Source: Bradyrhizobium lablabi
GTDB taxonomy: Bacteria > Pseudomonadota > Alphaproteobacteria > Rhizobiales > Xanthobacteraceae
Direction of reading: 5' to 3'
Assembly (NCBI RefSeq): GCF_018129385.1
Contig: NZ_JAFCLN010000014.1
Location: 113,060 to 177,059 of the forward strand
Length of the DNA: 64,000 bases
The translations under genes and the position numbers were made by a program. Positions 33,487-43,316 of the stretch are shown piece after piece (positions within the stretch are counted from its first letter, which is position 1; each line of letters opens with the position of its first letter). Under the pieces are notes generated by a model that saw nothing but the letters and a program-made list of their open reading frames with translations, made no database searches and had not been told where the DNA came from.

Positions 33487-36219
33487 TTATGACTTCGGCA
33501 GCTTCGCCTTCAGCGCATACAGCGCTTCCAGCGCCTCGCGCGGGGTCATCTCGTCGGGATGCAGCACCTTCACCGCTTCCATCAACTGCTCGGCTTCGCT
33601 CGGTGGCGCTGCTTCCGCGGCGGCGCGCGAGGGGACGGCGAACAGCGGCAGATCGTCGACCAGTGCCCGCGCGGTCTGGCCGCGGTCCTGCGCTTCGAGC
33701 TTTGCCAGCACCGATTTCGCGCGCGCGATCACGGCCGGTGGCAGGCCGGCGAGCTTCGCCACCTGGATGCCATAGGAGCGATCGGCCGATCCCGGCAGAA
33801 CCTCGTGCAGGAATACGACGTCGCCCTGCCACTCCTTGACCCGCACCGTGGCGTTGAACATCCGCGGCAGCTTTGCGGAGAGCGCGGTCAGCTCGTGATA
33901 ATGCGTGGCGAACAGCGTGCGGCAGCGGTTGTTCTCGTGCAGATGTTCGATCGCGGCCCAGGCGATCGAGAGGCCGTCGAAGGTGGCGGTGCCGCGGCCG
34001 ATCTCGTCGAGGATGACAAGCGAACGCTCGCTGGCCTGGTTCAAAATCACCGCCGTCTCCACCATCTCCACCATGAAGGTGGAGCGGCCGCGCGCCAGAT
34101 CGTCGGCGGCGCCGACGCGCGAGAACAGCCGGTCGACGATGCCAATCCGTGCGCGCGTCGCAGGCACGAACGAGCCGATCTGCGCCATCAGCGCGATCAG
34201 CGCGTTCTGGCGCAGGAAGGTCGATTTGCCGGCCATGTTAGGGCCGGTGATCAGCCAGAGCTGCCCGGATTTTTGTGACGGCGTGGGCGAAAGGTCGCAA
34301 GAATTGGCGATGAACGGCTGGCCGTCGCGCTTGAGCGCCTGCTCCACCACCGGATGCCGGCCGCCTTCGACCGCAAAACCGAGGGATTGATCGACCTCGG
34401 GCCGCACGTAATTGTCGTCGACTGCGAGCTTTGCCAGTGCGGTCGCGACATCGAGCACCGCAAAGGCATGGGCAGCGGCGCGCAGATCGTCGCCCGCTTC
34501 CAGCGTCATCGCGCAGAGCTTTTCAAAGATCTCCAGTTCCAGCCCGAGCGCGCGGTCGCCGGCATTGGCGATCTTGGCTTCGATCTCGCCGAGTTCCGAT
34601 GTGGTGAAGCGGACCTGCCCGGCCAGCGTCTGACGGTGGATGAAAGTGGCATTCAGCGGCGGCGACATCAGACGCTCGCCGTGCTGTGCCGTCACTTCGA
34701 CGAAATATCCCAGCACATTGTTGTGCCGGATTTTCAGCGCCTTGACGCCGGTGTCGTCGGCGTAACGCGCCTGCATCGCAGCGACGACAAGGCGGGAGGC
34801 GTCGCGCAGGCTGCGGGTTTCGTCCAGCGCCGGCTCATATTGCTCGCGCACAAAGCCGCCGTCGCGTTTGATCAGCGGCAATTGCTCGGCGAGCGCGCGG
34901 GCGAATTCGTGTGCGAGATCGCGCGAGGGCCGGCGCAGCGCGTCCATGATGGCGACGATTTCGGGCGGCGGATCGCTCAAGCCGGCCAGCCGCGCCAGCG
35001 CGGCGTCGGCGGCCAGGATGCCGTCGCGCAGGCCTGCGAGATCGCGCGGGCCACCGCGGCCGACCGAGAGTCGCGCCAGCGCGCGCGACATGTCGGGCGC
35101 ACTGCGCAGCACGCTGCGAACATTGTCTTGCGCGGCGCTATCAGCCACGAAAGCAGAAATCGCGTCCAGCCGGCGCGCGATCGTGGCTGCATCGGTCAGC
35201 GGCGCGGCAAGTCGCTGCGCCAGCAGCCGCGATCCGGCCGGGGTCACCGTGCAGTCGATGGCATCCAGCAGCGAGCCGCTGCGTTCGCCCGAAAGCGTGC
35301 GCGTCAGTTCGAGATTGGCGCGGGTTGCCGGATCGATCGCCATGGTGGTGCCGGCCGCCTCGCGCGAGGGCGGCGACAGCGGCAGACGTTTGCCCACTTG
35401 CGTGCGGTCGATATAGGTGACGGCAGCGGCGGCCGCGGTGGCTTCCAGCCGCGACATCGCGGAGAGGCCGTCCATGGTGGCGACGGCAAAATAGTCGCAT
35501 AGCCGCCGCTCGGCGGTGGCGCCATCGAACACGTCGCGCGTCAGCGGCGTCACCGCCGGCAGTTCGCGCAGCAGCGGGCCCAGCTCCACATCGCTGTAGA
35601 GCGCATCGGTGACGATCGCTTCATTCGGATTGATGCGCGCCAGCGTCGCGGCGAGTTCGCCAAGCGAACATTCCGTCACCATGAATTCGGAAGTCGAGAT
35701 GTCGATCCAGGCTAGTCCAATTCGATCGCCGCCGGACGAGCCGCGCGCGCGGGCGATCGCCAGCAAATAATTGTTGGTGCGGGCATCCAGCAGCGTGTCT
35801 TCGGTCAGCGTGCCCGGGGTGATGTGCCGCACCACGTCGCGGCGCACCACGCTCTTGTTGCCGCGGGCGCGCGCCGCGGCCGGGTCTTCCGTCTGCTCGC
35901 AGACCGCGACGCGAAAACCCTTTTCGATCAGCCGGTGCAGATAATCTTCGGAGCGCTCGACCGGCACGCCGCACATCGGAATGTCCTGGCCCTGATGCTT
36001 GCCGCGCTTGGTCAGCGTGATGCCGAGCGCTTTCGAAGCGATCTCGGCATCCTCGAAGAACAGCTCGTAGAAATCGCCCATCCGGTAGAACAGCAGCAGG
36101 CCGGGATTGGCGGCCTTGATCTCGAGGTATTGTTCCATCATCGGCGTGACGCGCGCGGGCGCTTCCGCCGGCGCAGGTTCAGGCGGTGCGGGAGCGGGGA
36201 TGGATTGCTGGATCGTCAT
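33487..36219 (-). CDS. mutS: DNA mismatch repair protein MutS
   Basis: The 910-residue protein has the mismatch-recognition domain (MMEQYLEIKAANPGLLLFYRMGDFYE, containing the Phe-x-Glu-type mismatch contact GDFYELFFEDA), connector, lever and clamp, then the ABC-type ATPase with Walker A GPNMAGKST at about 659-667, Walker B LDEIGRGTATFDG, and a helix-turn-helix dimer domain (YGIQVAKLAGLPPAVIARAK). It starts post-replicative mismatch repair. MutL is not in the window. It begins with a proline-rich stretch of about 25 residues. Single gene. Confidence 0.96.
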   Translation of the reverse strand: MTIQQSIPAPAPPEPAPAEAPARVTPMMEQYLEIKAANPGLLLFYRMGDFYELFFEDAEIASKALGITLTKRGKHQGQDIPMCGVPVERSEDYLHRLIEKGFRVAVCEQTEDPAAARARGNKSVVRRDVVRHITPGTLTEDTLLDARTNNYLLAIARARGSSGGDRIGLAWIDISTSEFMVTECSLGELAATLARINPNEAIVTDALYSDVELGPLLRELPAVTPLTRDVFDGATAERRLCDYFAVATMDGLSAMSRLEATAAAAAVTYIDRTQVGKRLPLSPPSREAAGTTMAIDPATRANLELTRTLSGERSGSLLDAIDCTVTPAGSRLLAQRLAAPLTDAATIARRLDAISAFVADSAAQDNVRSVLRSAPDMSRALARLSVGRGGPRDLAGLRDGILAADAALARLAGLSDPPPEIVAIMDALRRPSRDLAHEFARALAEQLPLIKRDGGFVREQYEPALDETRSLRDASRLVVAAMQARYADDTGVKALKIRHNNVLGYFVEVTAQHGERLMSPPLNATFIHRQTLAGQVRFTTSELGEIEAKIANAGDRALGLELEIFEKLCAMTLEAGDDLRAAAHAFAVLDVATALAKLAVDDNYVRPEVDQSLGFAVEGGRHPVVEQALKRDGQPFIANSCDLSPTPSQKSGQLWLITGPNMAGKSTFLRQNALIALMAQIGSFVPATRARIGIVDRLFSRVGAADDLARGRSTFMVEMVETAVILNQASERSLVILDEIGRGTATFDGLSIAWAAIEHLHENNRCRTLFATHYHELTALSAKLPRMFNATVRVKEWQGDVVFLHEVLPGSADRSYGIQVAKLAGLPPAVIARAKSVLAKLEAQDRGQTARALVDDLPLFAVPSRAAAEAAPPSEAEQLMEAVKVLHPDEMTPREALEALYALKAKLPKS

Positions 36220-36365
36220 GGGCGGCGGAAATTACAAAATTTCTTGCGGCCGTCCTATGGCTTTGCCGCCATGAAGCGCGTTTTCCACCTGATCCACGCT
36301 TGACCTATCCTTGGTCCGCATGGCGGACCTCACGCGAAAGCGCGCATTTGGGACATTGCGCTCGA

Positions 36366-36394
36366 TTGACCTGCCGCAGGCGCACTCCTACAAC
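36366..36394 (+). promoter_or_regulatory. Sigma-70-type promoter of pcaF
   Basis: TTGACC (36366-36371) and TACAAC (36389-36394) are exactly 17 nt apart, about 55 nt upstream of the thiolase ATG. The 231-bp region between mutS and pcaF holds no other visible feature. Confidence 0.5.
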
Positions 36395-36450
36395 TCGCGG
36401 TCAATTCCGCTCCAAACAGCGCCACACCACGGCATTCAGGGAGAGATTCA

Positions 36451-37659
<1,209 letters not shown>

Positions 37660-37666
37660 CCGTCAA

Positions 37667-37763
37667 TCCTCATGGTGAGGAGCGCGTCTTCGCGCGTCTC
37701 GAACCATGAGAGCCCGCGGCCCATCCTTCGAGACGCGCGCTTTGCGCGCTCCTCAGGATGAGG
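37667..37763. repeat. Palindromic repeat, family G
   Basis: TCCTCATGGTGAGGAGCGCG with CGTCTCGAACCATGAG on the left and CCTTCGAGACGCGCGC with CTCCTCAGGATGAGG on the right form interleaved stems between pcaF and the lysR-type gene. Confidence 0.75.
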
Positions 37764-37794
37764 TCGGTGGGTGTGGTGGCAATTGTCGCCGTCA

Positions 37795-38790
37795 TCAGGT
37801 CGGGCCGCCCTTGACCGAACCCGTGCGCAGGTGCGCTGTCGCGCGGCGCAGGATGCCGTGCAGCCATTCCTGGGAGGCGTCGCCCTCATGGCGCTCGTGC
37901 CACAATGACCGGACTTCCAGACGGGTCGTGGGGTAGGGCAGCTCGCAGATCGAAATGGCATGCTCGCGGGCAAAAGCCTCGGCCAAAGGCCGCGGTACGA
38001 TGGCTACGAGATCGGGCCCCTCGAGCAGCGCCGGGACAGCCAGAAAATGCGGCAGCGACACCGCGATTCGCGGGACGCGCTCCGCTGCCGAAAATGCCCG
38101 TTCGAACGCGCTGCGGTCGTACATCTCCGATCGCCGGGCGAGGCCGCGTTCCGAAATGAAGCCGTCGACGGCGCCTTCCTGCTCGCCTCCGAACGACACC
38201 ACCACGATCGAGAGCCGGGACAGCTTCTCGATCGTCATGGTGCCCAGGCTCCGCGACGCCGGCGCGATCAGCACATCATCGTATTCGAACAACAGGCTCG
38301 ACTTGAACCGTTGAGGCGCAGGCGAAAACGTGCCGATGGCGGCGTCGATGCGGCCGAGGTCGATCTGCTCGGCAAGGTCAATCCGGGTGACCGGCCTGAT
38401 GACGATGTCGATGTGAGGCGCCTCCGCCCCGAGAATCCCGAGCAGATGCGGCGCAACGATCGTGGTCGTGAAATCGTTCGCGGCGATGGTGAATTTCTTG
38501 GTCGAGCTGCCCGGATCGAATTTCGGCGGCCCTACCGCCGCTTCCAGTGTTTTCAGGGCATCGCGGACCAGCGGCGCCATGGCGAGCGCGCGGGCGGTCG
38601 GCTGCATGCCGGCGGCGGTGCGGACGAACAATTCGTCGTCGAGCATCTCCCTCAGGCGTGCCAGCGAATGGCTGACGGCGGATTGGCTGAGAAAGACCCT
38701 TTGGCTCGCGCGCAGAACGCTGCGCTCCTCCATGATCGCATCGAAGACGCGAAGCAGGTTCAGATCGAGGGTGCTGAACGACACGGTCAT
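37795..38790 (-). CDS. LysR-type transcriptional regulator (aromatic degradation)
   Basis: The 331-residue regulator has the LysR winged helix at the N-terminus (LNLLRVFDAIMEERSVLRASQRVFLSQSAVSHSLARLRE) and the periplasmic-binding-protein-like effector domain from about residue 95. It is transcribed away from the binding-protein/nitroreductase/lyase genes, the classic LysR layout, so it probably activates them in response to a (nitro)aromatic acid. The effector is unknown. Candidate operator at 38943-38958. Confidence 0.88.
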   Translation of the reverse strand: MTVSFSTLDLNLLRVFDAIMEERSVLRASQRVFLSQSAVSHSLARLREMLDDELFVRTAAGMQPTARALAMAPLVRDALKTLEAAVGPPKFDPGSSTKKFTIAANDFTTTIVAPHLLGILGAEAPHIDIVIRPVTRIDLAEQIDLGRIDAAIGTFSPAPQRFKSSLLFEYDDVLIAPASRSLGTMTIEKLSRLSIVVVSFGGEQEGAVDGFISERGLARRSEMYDRSAFERAFSAAERVPRIAVSLPHFLAVPALLEGPDLVAIVPRPLAEAFAREHAISICELPYPTTRLEVRSLWHERHEGDASQEWLHGILRRATAHLRTGSVKGGPT

Positions 38791-38942
38791 GGAGCAGGAT
38801 CGCGCGAGCCGTCACCTTGCAGCGTCCGGAGGGAAGCCGCGCGGCAAGGCATAGAGCTACATCGGGGCGGGTCGAATGTCATGCCCGAGGCGGCGCGCTT
38901 CGGGCGGATTCGGGCGAACTGAACCGCGCTCATTTTGACCCT

Positions 38943-38958
38943 GAAGTAGTTTCACTTC
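38943..38958. promoter_or_regulatory. Candidate LysR operator in the divergent promoter region
   Basis: The inverted repeat GAAGT-N6-ACTTC, of the size of LysR-type binding sites, lies in the 219-bp region between the regulator and the binding-protein gene. TTGACC (38935-38940), a plausible -35, is immediately upstream. Confidence 0.45.
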
Positions 38959-39009
38959 CGCATCGAGCGGAATGGGGAAACACTAACCGCCGGTAACGGA
39001 GGAAATTCT

Positions 39010-40239
39010 ATGTTGGCGGGAGCATGGGAAGCAAGAACGGCCGGCGCGCTTGCGGCGCTCATCATGGTCGTCTCGTTCGGCGCTTCGGGGCAGGCGAATG
39101 CGCAAGGCGGGCCTCTCAAGATCGGCGTGCTGACCGACATGTCCTCGCTTTATTCGGACAATGGCGGTCCGGGCTCGGTGGTGGCCGCCCAGATGGCGAT
39201 CGAGGATTTCGGAGGCACCGTCCTCGGACGGAAGATCGAACTGGTTTCGGGCGATCATCAGAACAAGGCCGACGTCGGCGGCGCGCTCGTGAAGCGGTGG
39301 ATCGACAATGAAAATGTCGAGATGATTCTCGACGTGCCCAATTCGGCGGTGGCGTTGGCGGTCCAGGGTATCACCCGCGACAGGAAGAAGCTGTTTTTGG
39401 CGACCGGCGCCGCAACGTCGCGCCTCACGAGCGAGGAATGCTCTCCGACGGGAATCCATTGGACCTACGACACCTATGCCCTTTCGCAGGGAACGGCTAA
39501 GGCCGTCTCCAAGCTCGGCGTGAAAAGCTGGTTCTTCCTGACCGCGGACTACGCTTTCGGCGCCCAGCTCGAGGCCGATAGCCGCAAGGTGATCGGGGCT
39601 GATGGCGGCCGGGTGGCCGGCGCGGTCAAGCATCCGATCAACACGCCGGACTTCTCGTCCTTCCTGTTGCAGGCCCAGTCCTCGAAAGCGGATGCCATTG
39701 CCCTGGCCAATGCCGGCGGTGACTTCATCAATGCGGTCAAGCAGGCCGGCGAATTCGCGATAACCAGGGATCAGAAGCTGGTGGGCCTTCTGGTGTTCAT
39801 CGCCGACATTCACAGCCTCGGCCTGCCGAGCGCCCAGGGCCTGATCCTCAGTTCGGCATTCTACTGGGATTTGAACGATGAGACGCGAGCCTGGTCGGCG
39901 CGCTTCATCGCGAGGACCCAGAAGGTGCCGACCATGATTCATGCCGGCACTTACGGCGCCGTGATGCACTATTTGAAGGCGGTCCAGAGCGCCAACACGA
40001 TCGACGGGCCGGCAGTGGCGAAGAGGATGAGGGAGCTGCCGGTCAACGATTTCATGACGAAGAACGGCAAGATCCGTGAAGACGGCCGTCTGGTCCGGGA
40101 TATGTATCTGTTCAAGGTCAAGTCGCCGAAGGAGTCGAAGTACAAGTTTGACTACTACCACTACCTGGCGACGATTCCGGGCGAGGAAGCCTTCAAACCT
40201 CAGGAGGAGGGCGGATGTCCTCTGTTGGCCAGGAAGTAG
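39010..40239 (+). CDS. ABC transporter substrate-binding protein (LivK-like), aromatic cluster
   Basis: The 409-residue exported protein has a signal peptide (cleavage near GQANAQ, about residue 31) and a type I binding fold (PLKIGVLTDMSSLYSDNGG, then SWFFLTADYAFGAQLEAD). In this setting it probably captures a (nitro)benzoate-like acid in the periplasm. No permease or ATPase is adjacent, so it must share a transporter. The ATG follows GGAGGAAATTCT. It overlaps the nitroreductase gene by 25 bp, whose ribosome-binding site is the GGAGGAGGGCGG at its own 3' end. Confidence 0.88.
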   Translation: MLAGAWEARTAGALAALIMVVSFGASGQANAQGGPLKIGVLTDMSSLYSDNGGPGSVVAAQMAIEDFGGTVLGRKIELVSGDHQNKADVGGALVKRWIDNENVEMILDVPNSAVALAVQGITRDRKKLFLATGAATSRLTSEECSPTGIHWTYDTYALSQGTAKAVSKLGVKSWFFLTADYAFGAQLEADSRKVIGADGGRVAGAVKHPINTPDFSSFLLQAQSSKADAIALANAGGDFINAVKQAGEFAITRDQKLVGLLVFIADIHSLGLPSAQGLILSSAFYWDLNDETRAWSARFIARTQKVPTMIHAGTYGAVMHYLKAVQSANTIDGPAVAKRMRELPVNDFMTKNGKIREDGRLVRDMYLFKVKSPKESKYKFDYYHYLATIPGEEAFKPQEEGGCPLLARK

Positions 40240-40952
40240 CCGTTCCGGCGGCATTACACGGCGACGACGACGAGCGCCGTGACTCTGTCGATTGCGTCAT
40301 CAGGCAGCGGTTTGCGAGCCGGGCATTTTCAAAACGCACGGTGTCGAAGCAGACGGTGGAGAACATTCTCGACGTTGCGAGGTTTACACCGAGCGGGGCG
40401 AACATTCAGCCGTGGCGTGTTTACGTGCTTGCCGGTGAGGAAAAGGACAAGGTTTCGCGCGCTCTTCTGAAAGCGCATCGTGAAGCCCGCGACCGATATC
40501 AGTCGGAGTACCAGTACTACTCCCCGCTGTTGCCGGAGCCCTATCGGTCACGGCGCGAACAGTTCGGCCGCCTGTTCTATGGCGCGCTCGGCATTGCGCA
40601 ATCGGACCACGAGGCGCGCGCCGGGCAGACAGCGAAGAACTACGACTTCTTTGGCGCTCCGATCGGCCTGATCGTCACCATCGACCGGCGCCTGCAAATC
40701 GGTAGCTGGCTCGATCTCGGCATGTTCATGCAGAACGTGATGATCGCCGCCGGCGCGCGCGGTCTACAGACCTGTCCGCAGGAGACGTTCTCGAAATATC
40801 ACGTATTGCTCCGCCAGTTCCTGCCGATAGCGGACGAAGAAATGGTGGTCTGCGGCATGTCGCTCGGCTTCGCCGAGCCGGCAAACGCAGCCAGCCTGAT
40901 GCCGAAGGCACAGGTGAACGAGTTCGCGAAATTCATCGGCTTCGACGCCTAG
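40215..40952 (+). CDS. pnbA: Nitroreductase, probable 4-nitrobenzoate reductase (PnbA-like)
   Basis: The 245-residue flavoprotein has the nitroreductase FMN-binding patterns RFASRAFSKRTVSK and ARFTPSGANIQPWRVYV, and the GSWLDLGMFMQNVMIAA segment. Members reduce nitroaromatics with NAD(P)H. Direct linkage to a PnbB-like lyase, with a regulator and pcaHG, points to reduction of 4-nitrobenzoate to 4-hydroxylaminobenzoate; this specificity is inferred from context. It overlaps the binding-protein gene by 25 bp, so it is co-translated. Confidence 0.78.
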   Translation: MSSVGQEVAVPAALHGDDDERRDSVDCVIRQRFASRAFSKRTVSKQTVENILDVARFTPSGANIQPWRVYVLAGEEKDKVSRALLKAHREARDRYQSEYQYYSPLLPEPYRSRREQFGRLFYGALGIAQSDHEARAGQTAKNYDFFGAPIGLIVTIDRRLQIGSWLDLGMFMQNVMIAAGARGLQTCPQETFSKYHVLLRQFLPIADEEMVVCGMSLGFAEPANAASLMPKAQVNEFAKFIGFDA

Positions 40953-41008
40953 CGCAGGATCTGGCCGGATCGAAATCCAACCGTGAGTGGATCGACAGGA
41001 GATTGACG

Positions 41009-41548
41009 ATGGGACATCGCGAGGAACTGATTGAGCGGAGCATCCCGTTTCTGCGGGAGGTCAAGGACATGACTCCCGGCGCGGAGATGGAGAAATGGCT
41101 GAACGAGCGATACGGCGAGGATAGCGACCTCTACAGGGAATTATCGCGCCTGATCAGGCTGGGCGTAGCGGAAGGCTGGGCGGCCAACCAGGAAGTGGAG
41201 GGGCCGAATTATCGGCGCAGCAGGATCCTGGAGCCTTCGCCCGATACGTTCCATTTCAGCATTACCGCCGTCTTCATGGACAGCAATGATCCCCGCGCCT
41301 TCAAGGATGAAGACGAAGACGAGGTTCTGCGCGGCGAATATCACGGCCATCCGTATGGCGAATTGAACCTGGTGGTTCCGGTCGATGCCGGTGCCCAACT
41401 GAAAGGGCTTCAGGGTTGGCAGGGACCGGGATGGACCGCTCCGGATCCGGGCAGTCGCCATTTCCCCGAAGTGAGGGGCGGGGCCGTGATCGCCTTGTTC
41501 TACCTTCCCGCCGGTCGCATTTCCTACGATTTCGATCCGCCGTCCTGA
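41009..41548 (+). CDS. pnbB: 4-hydroxylaminobenzoate lyase (PnbB-like, DUF4863)
   Basis: The 179-residue cytoplasmic protein has the DUF4863/PnbB pattern: an N-terminal helical part (EMEKWLNERYGEDSDLYRELSRLIRLGV), then a cupin-like beta region with GEYHGHPYGELNLVVPV and RHFPEVRGGAVIALFYLPAGRISYDF. PnbB converts 4-hydroxylaminobenzoate to protocatechuate and ammonium. The ATG at 41009 has AGGAG 7 nt upstream; the TTG at 41003 is weaker. Its product would feed straight into the PcaHG enzyme encoded 0.3 kb downstream. Confidence 0.78.
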   Translation: MGHREELIERSIPFLREVKDMTPGAEMEKWLNERYGEDSDLYRELSRLIRLGVAEGWAANQEVEGPNYRRSRILEPSPDTFHFSITAVFMDSNDPRAFKDEDEDEVLRGEYHGHPYGELNLVVPVDAGAQLKGLQGWQGPGWTAPDPGSRHFPEVRGGAVIALFYLPAGRISYDFDPPS

Positions 41549-41661
41549 TGCCTGCGGCCCGCCGATGCTCGGGTCGCGAGCGTCGCGTCGGCCGTGGACG
41601 ACGGAATGGATTGATATGCCGCCGCAGGGGCCGCGCCGAGCTAAAACAGACCTTCCGCCGG

Positions 41662-41685
41662 TTAGTTATATCCTATAATGAACGG
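41662..41685. promoter_or_regulatory. 24-bp motif, copy 1, with TTATA-TCC-TATAA inverted repeat
   Basis: This motif has a perfect inverted repeat TTATA-TCC-TATAA (41666-41678) and contains TATAAT. It differs from the copy at 41820-41843 at only two of 24 positions. It sits just before the thiolase fragment. It may be an operator or a promoter. Confidence 0.55.
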
Positions 41686-41779
41686 GGCTGACGCGGTGCA
41701 CGGCATGGGGCGGAAAGCTTGCCTTGGCAACTATGTGCATCGGCGGAAGCGTTGCGGTCACCATCGAAAGGTCAACTGA
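41686..41779 (+). pseudogene. Thiolase (pcaF-like) 3'-end fragment
   Basis: One frame reads GGKLALATMCIGG and VAVTIE, the end of a thiolase (intact pcaF reads GGKLALATMCVGVG and VAVAIEKVN). The DNA matches the last 105 bp of pcaF with small deletions, and a lost base near the end puts the old TGA (41777-41779) out of frame. It is a decayed remnant, diverged at many third positions, so not a recent copy of the pcaF at 36451. It is flanked by the two 24-bp motifs. Confidence 0.78.
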
Positions 41780-41819
41780 AACAACTATTTGGGAAGGCGA
41801 AAAACAACACTTTCCCGGA

Positions 41820-41843
41820 TTAGTTATATCCAATAATGATCGG
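41820..41843. promoter_or_regulatory. 24-bp motif, copy 2, upstream of pcaH
   Basis: The second copy (TTAGTTATATCC then AATAATGATCGG) lies 44 nt before the pcaH ATG and is well placed to be a promoter element or operator for pcaHG. It keeps TTAT-N5-ATAA symmetry. No TTGACA-like -35 is visible at the right distance, so an activator may be needed. Confidence 0.55.
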
Positions 41844-41886
41844 CTCAAGGTTTAACGGGCGGGGACACGCCCGGGAGGAATTCGTC

Positions 41887-42588
41887 ATGACACTCGCTTA
41901 TCCCATTTCCAGCCTGAAGGCGCATCCGGCGCGATTGTCGCCGGATTACAAGAGCACGGTGAAGCGCTCGCCGCAGAAGCCGCTGATCATCATGCGGCAC
42001 ACGCTGTCGGAACTGACCGGGCCGGTCTACGGCCACGAGACCGTGCGCGAAAACGACAACGATCTCACCATCCAGCACAAGGGCGAGCCGTTAGGGGAGC
42101 GCATCATCGTGCACGGCCATGTGCTCGATGAGGACGGCCGCGGCGTGCCGAACACGCTGGTCGAGCTGTGGCAGGCCAATGCCTGCGGCCGCTACATCCA
42201 TGTCGTCGACCAGCATCCCGCGCCGCTCGATCCCAACTTCACCGGCGCCGGCCGCACCACGAGCGACGCGTCAGGCTATTACAAGTTCATCACCATCAAG
42301 CCCGGCGCCTATCCCTGGGGCAATCACCACAACGCCTGGCGTCCGGCGCATATCCACTTCTCGGTGTTCGGACACTCGTTTGTCTCGCGCCTCGTCACGC
42401 AGATGTACTTTCCGGGCGATCCGCTGTTTCCGTTCGACCCGATCTTCAATTCGGTGACGGACGCGGCCGCGCGCGAGCGGATGATCTCGTCGTTTGACCT
42501 CGAAAACACCAAGCCGGAATGGGCGCTGGCCTACCGCTTCAACATTGTCCTGCGCGGCAAGAACGCCACGCCGATGGAGACCAAGTAA
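41887..42588 (+). CDS. pcaH: Protocatechuate 3,4-dioxygenase beta subunit
   Basis: The 233-residue subunit holds the catalytic Fe(III). All four ligands of the family are present with the right spacing: Tyr103 (GRYIH), Tyr142 (GAYPW), His155 and His157 (RPAHIHF). It cleaves protocatechuate between the hydroxyls to 3-carboxy-cis,cis-muconate. The ATG follows GGAGGAATTCGTC. The pcaG start abuts its stop, so the subunits are made together. A 24-bp motif lies just upstream. Confidence 0.95.
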   Translation: MTLAYPISSLKAHPARLSPDYKSTVKRSPQKPLIIMRHTLSELTGPVYGHETVRENDNDLTIQHKGEPLGERIIVHGHVLDEDGRGVPNTLVELWQANACGRYIHVVDQHPAPLDPNFTGAGRTTSDASGYYKFITIKPGAYPWGNHHNAWRPAHIHFSVFGHSFVSRLVTQMYFPGDPLFPFDPIFNSVTDAAARERMISSFDLENTKPEWALAYRFNIVLRGKNATPMETK

Positions 42589-43179
42589 GTGTCCGGAATT
42601 ACCCCTTCGCAAACCGTCGGTCCCTATTTCAAATACGGCCTGACGCCGAACGGCGAATACGAATGGAACGACGCCTTCGACGGCAACCTTGTCACGCCCG
42701 ATACGTCGGGTGAACGTATCCGCGTCGAGGGCACGGTGTATGACGGCGACGGCAAGATCGTGCCGGACTGCATGCTGGAGATCTGGCAGGCCGACTCGCA
42801 GGGCCGCTTCTCCGATCCGCAGGACAAGCGCGCATTGCCGAACACTTCCTTCAGGGGATTTGGCCGCGTCGGCACCAGCAAGGACGGCACCTACGCCTTC
42901 GACACCATCAAGCCGGGGCAGGTAGCCGATCCCGACGGCAAGCCGCAGGCGCCGCATATTTTGATGGCGGTATTCGCGCGCGGCATGCTGCTGCATCTCT
43001 ACACCCGGATCTATTTCGGCGGCGAAGCCGCCAATGCCGCCGATCCCGTGCTGGCGCTGGTGCCGGCCGACCGCCGCGCCACGCTGATCGCCCAGCAGGC
43101 GAATTGCACCGGCAACGCCGTCTACCGGTTCGATATCCATCTCCAGGGTGACAACGAGACGGTGTTCTTCGAGGTGTAA
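42589..43179 (+). CDS. pcaG: Protocatechuate 3,4-dioxygenase alpha subunit
   Basis: The 196-residue subunit shares the dioxygenase beta-sandwich (TPSQTVGPYFKYGL, then CMLEIWQADSQGRFSDPQD, then PHILMAVFARGML) but lacks the full iron-ligand set, as usual for alpha chains. It forms the heteromer with PcaH. It starts with GTG immediately after the pcaH stop codon. No pcaB, pcaC, pcaD or pcaQ follows; the operon ends at a repeat. Confidence 0.94.
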   Translation: MSGITPSQTVGPYFKYGLTPNGEYEWNDAFDGNLVTPDTSGERIRVEGTVYDGDGKIVPDCMLEIWQADSQGRFSDPQDKRALPNTSFRGFGRVGTSKDGTYAFDTIKPGQVADPDGKPQAPHILMAVFARGMLLHLYTRIYFGGEAANAADPVLALVPADRRATLIAQQANCTGNAVYRFDIHLQGDNETVFFEV

Positions 43180-43190
43180 GGCATCTTGCC

Positions 43191-43316
43191 ATCGTGCCCC
43201 GGACGCAGCGCAGCGCGAAGCGGTGCGCTGCAGAGCCGGGGCCCATACAAGCTCGCAATAGTGGGTCCCGGCTCTGCGGAGCGGCACTACGCGCCGCACC
43301 ACGTCCGGGACACGAG
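43191..43316. repeat. Palindromic repeat, family H
   Basis: CGTGCCCCGGACGCAGCGCA on the left pairs with the right end CACGTCCGGGACACG; the inner GAGCCGGGGCCCATAC pairs with GTGGGTCCCGGCTC. It runs into the start of the EamA-type gene. Confidence 0.75.

Noticed and set aside
41666..41848. Small minus-strand frame over the thiolase fragment as a gene
   Set aside because: It is antisense to the thiolase remnant and the 24-bp motifs, with no ribosome-binding site or recognisable product.
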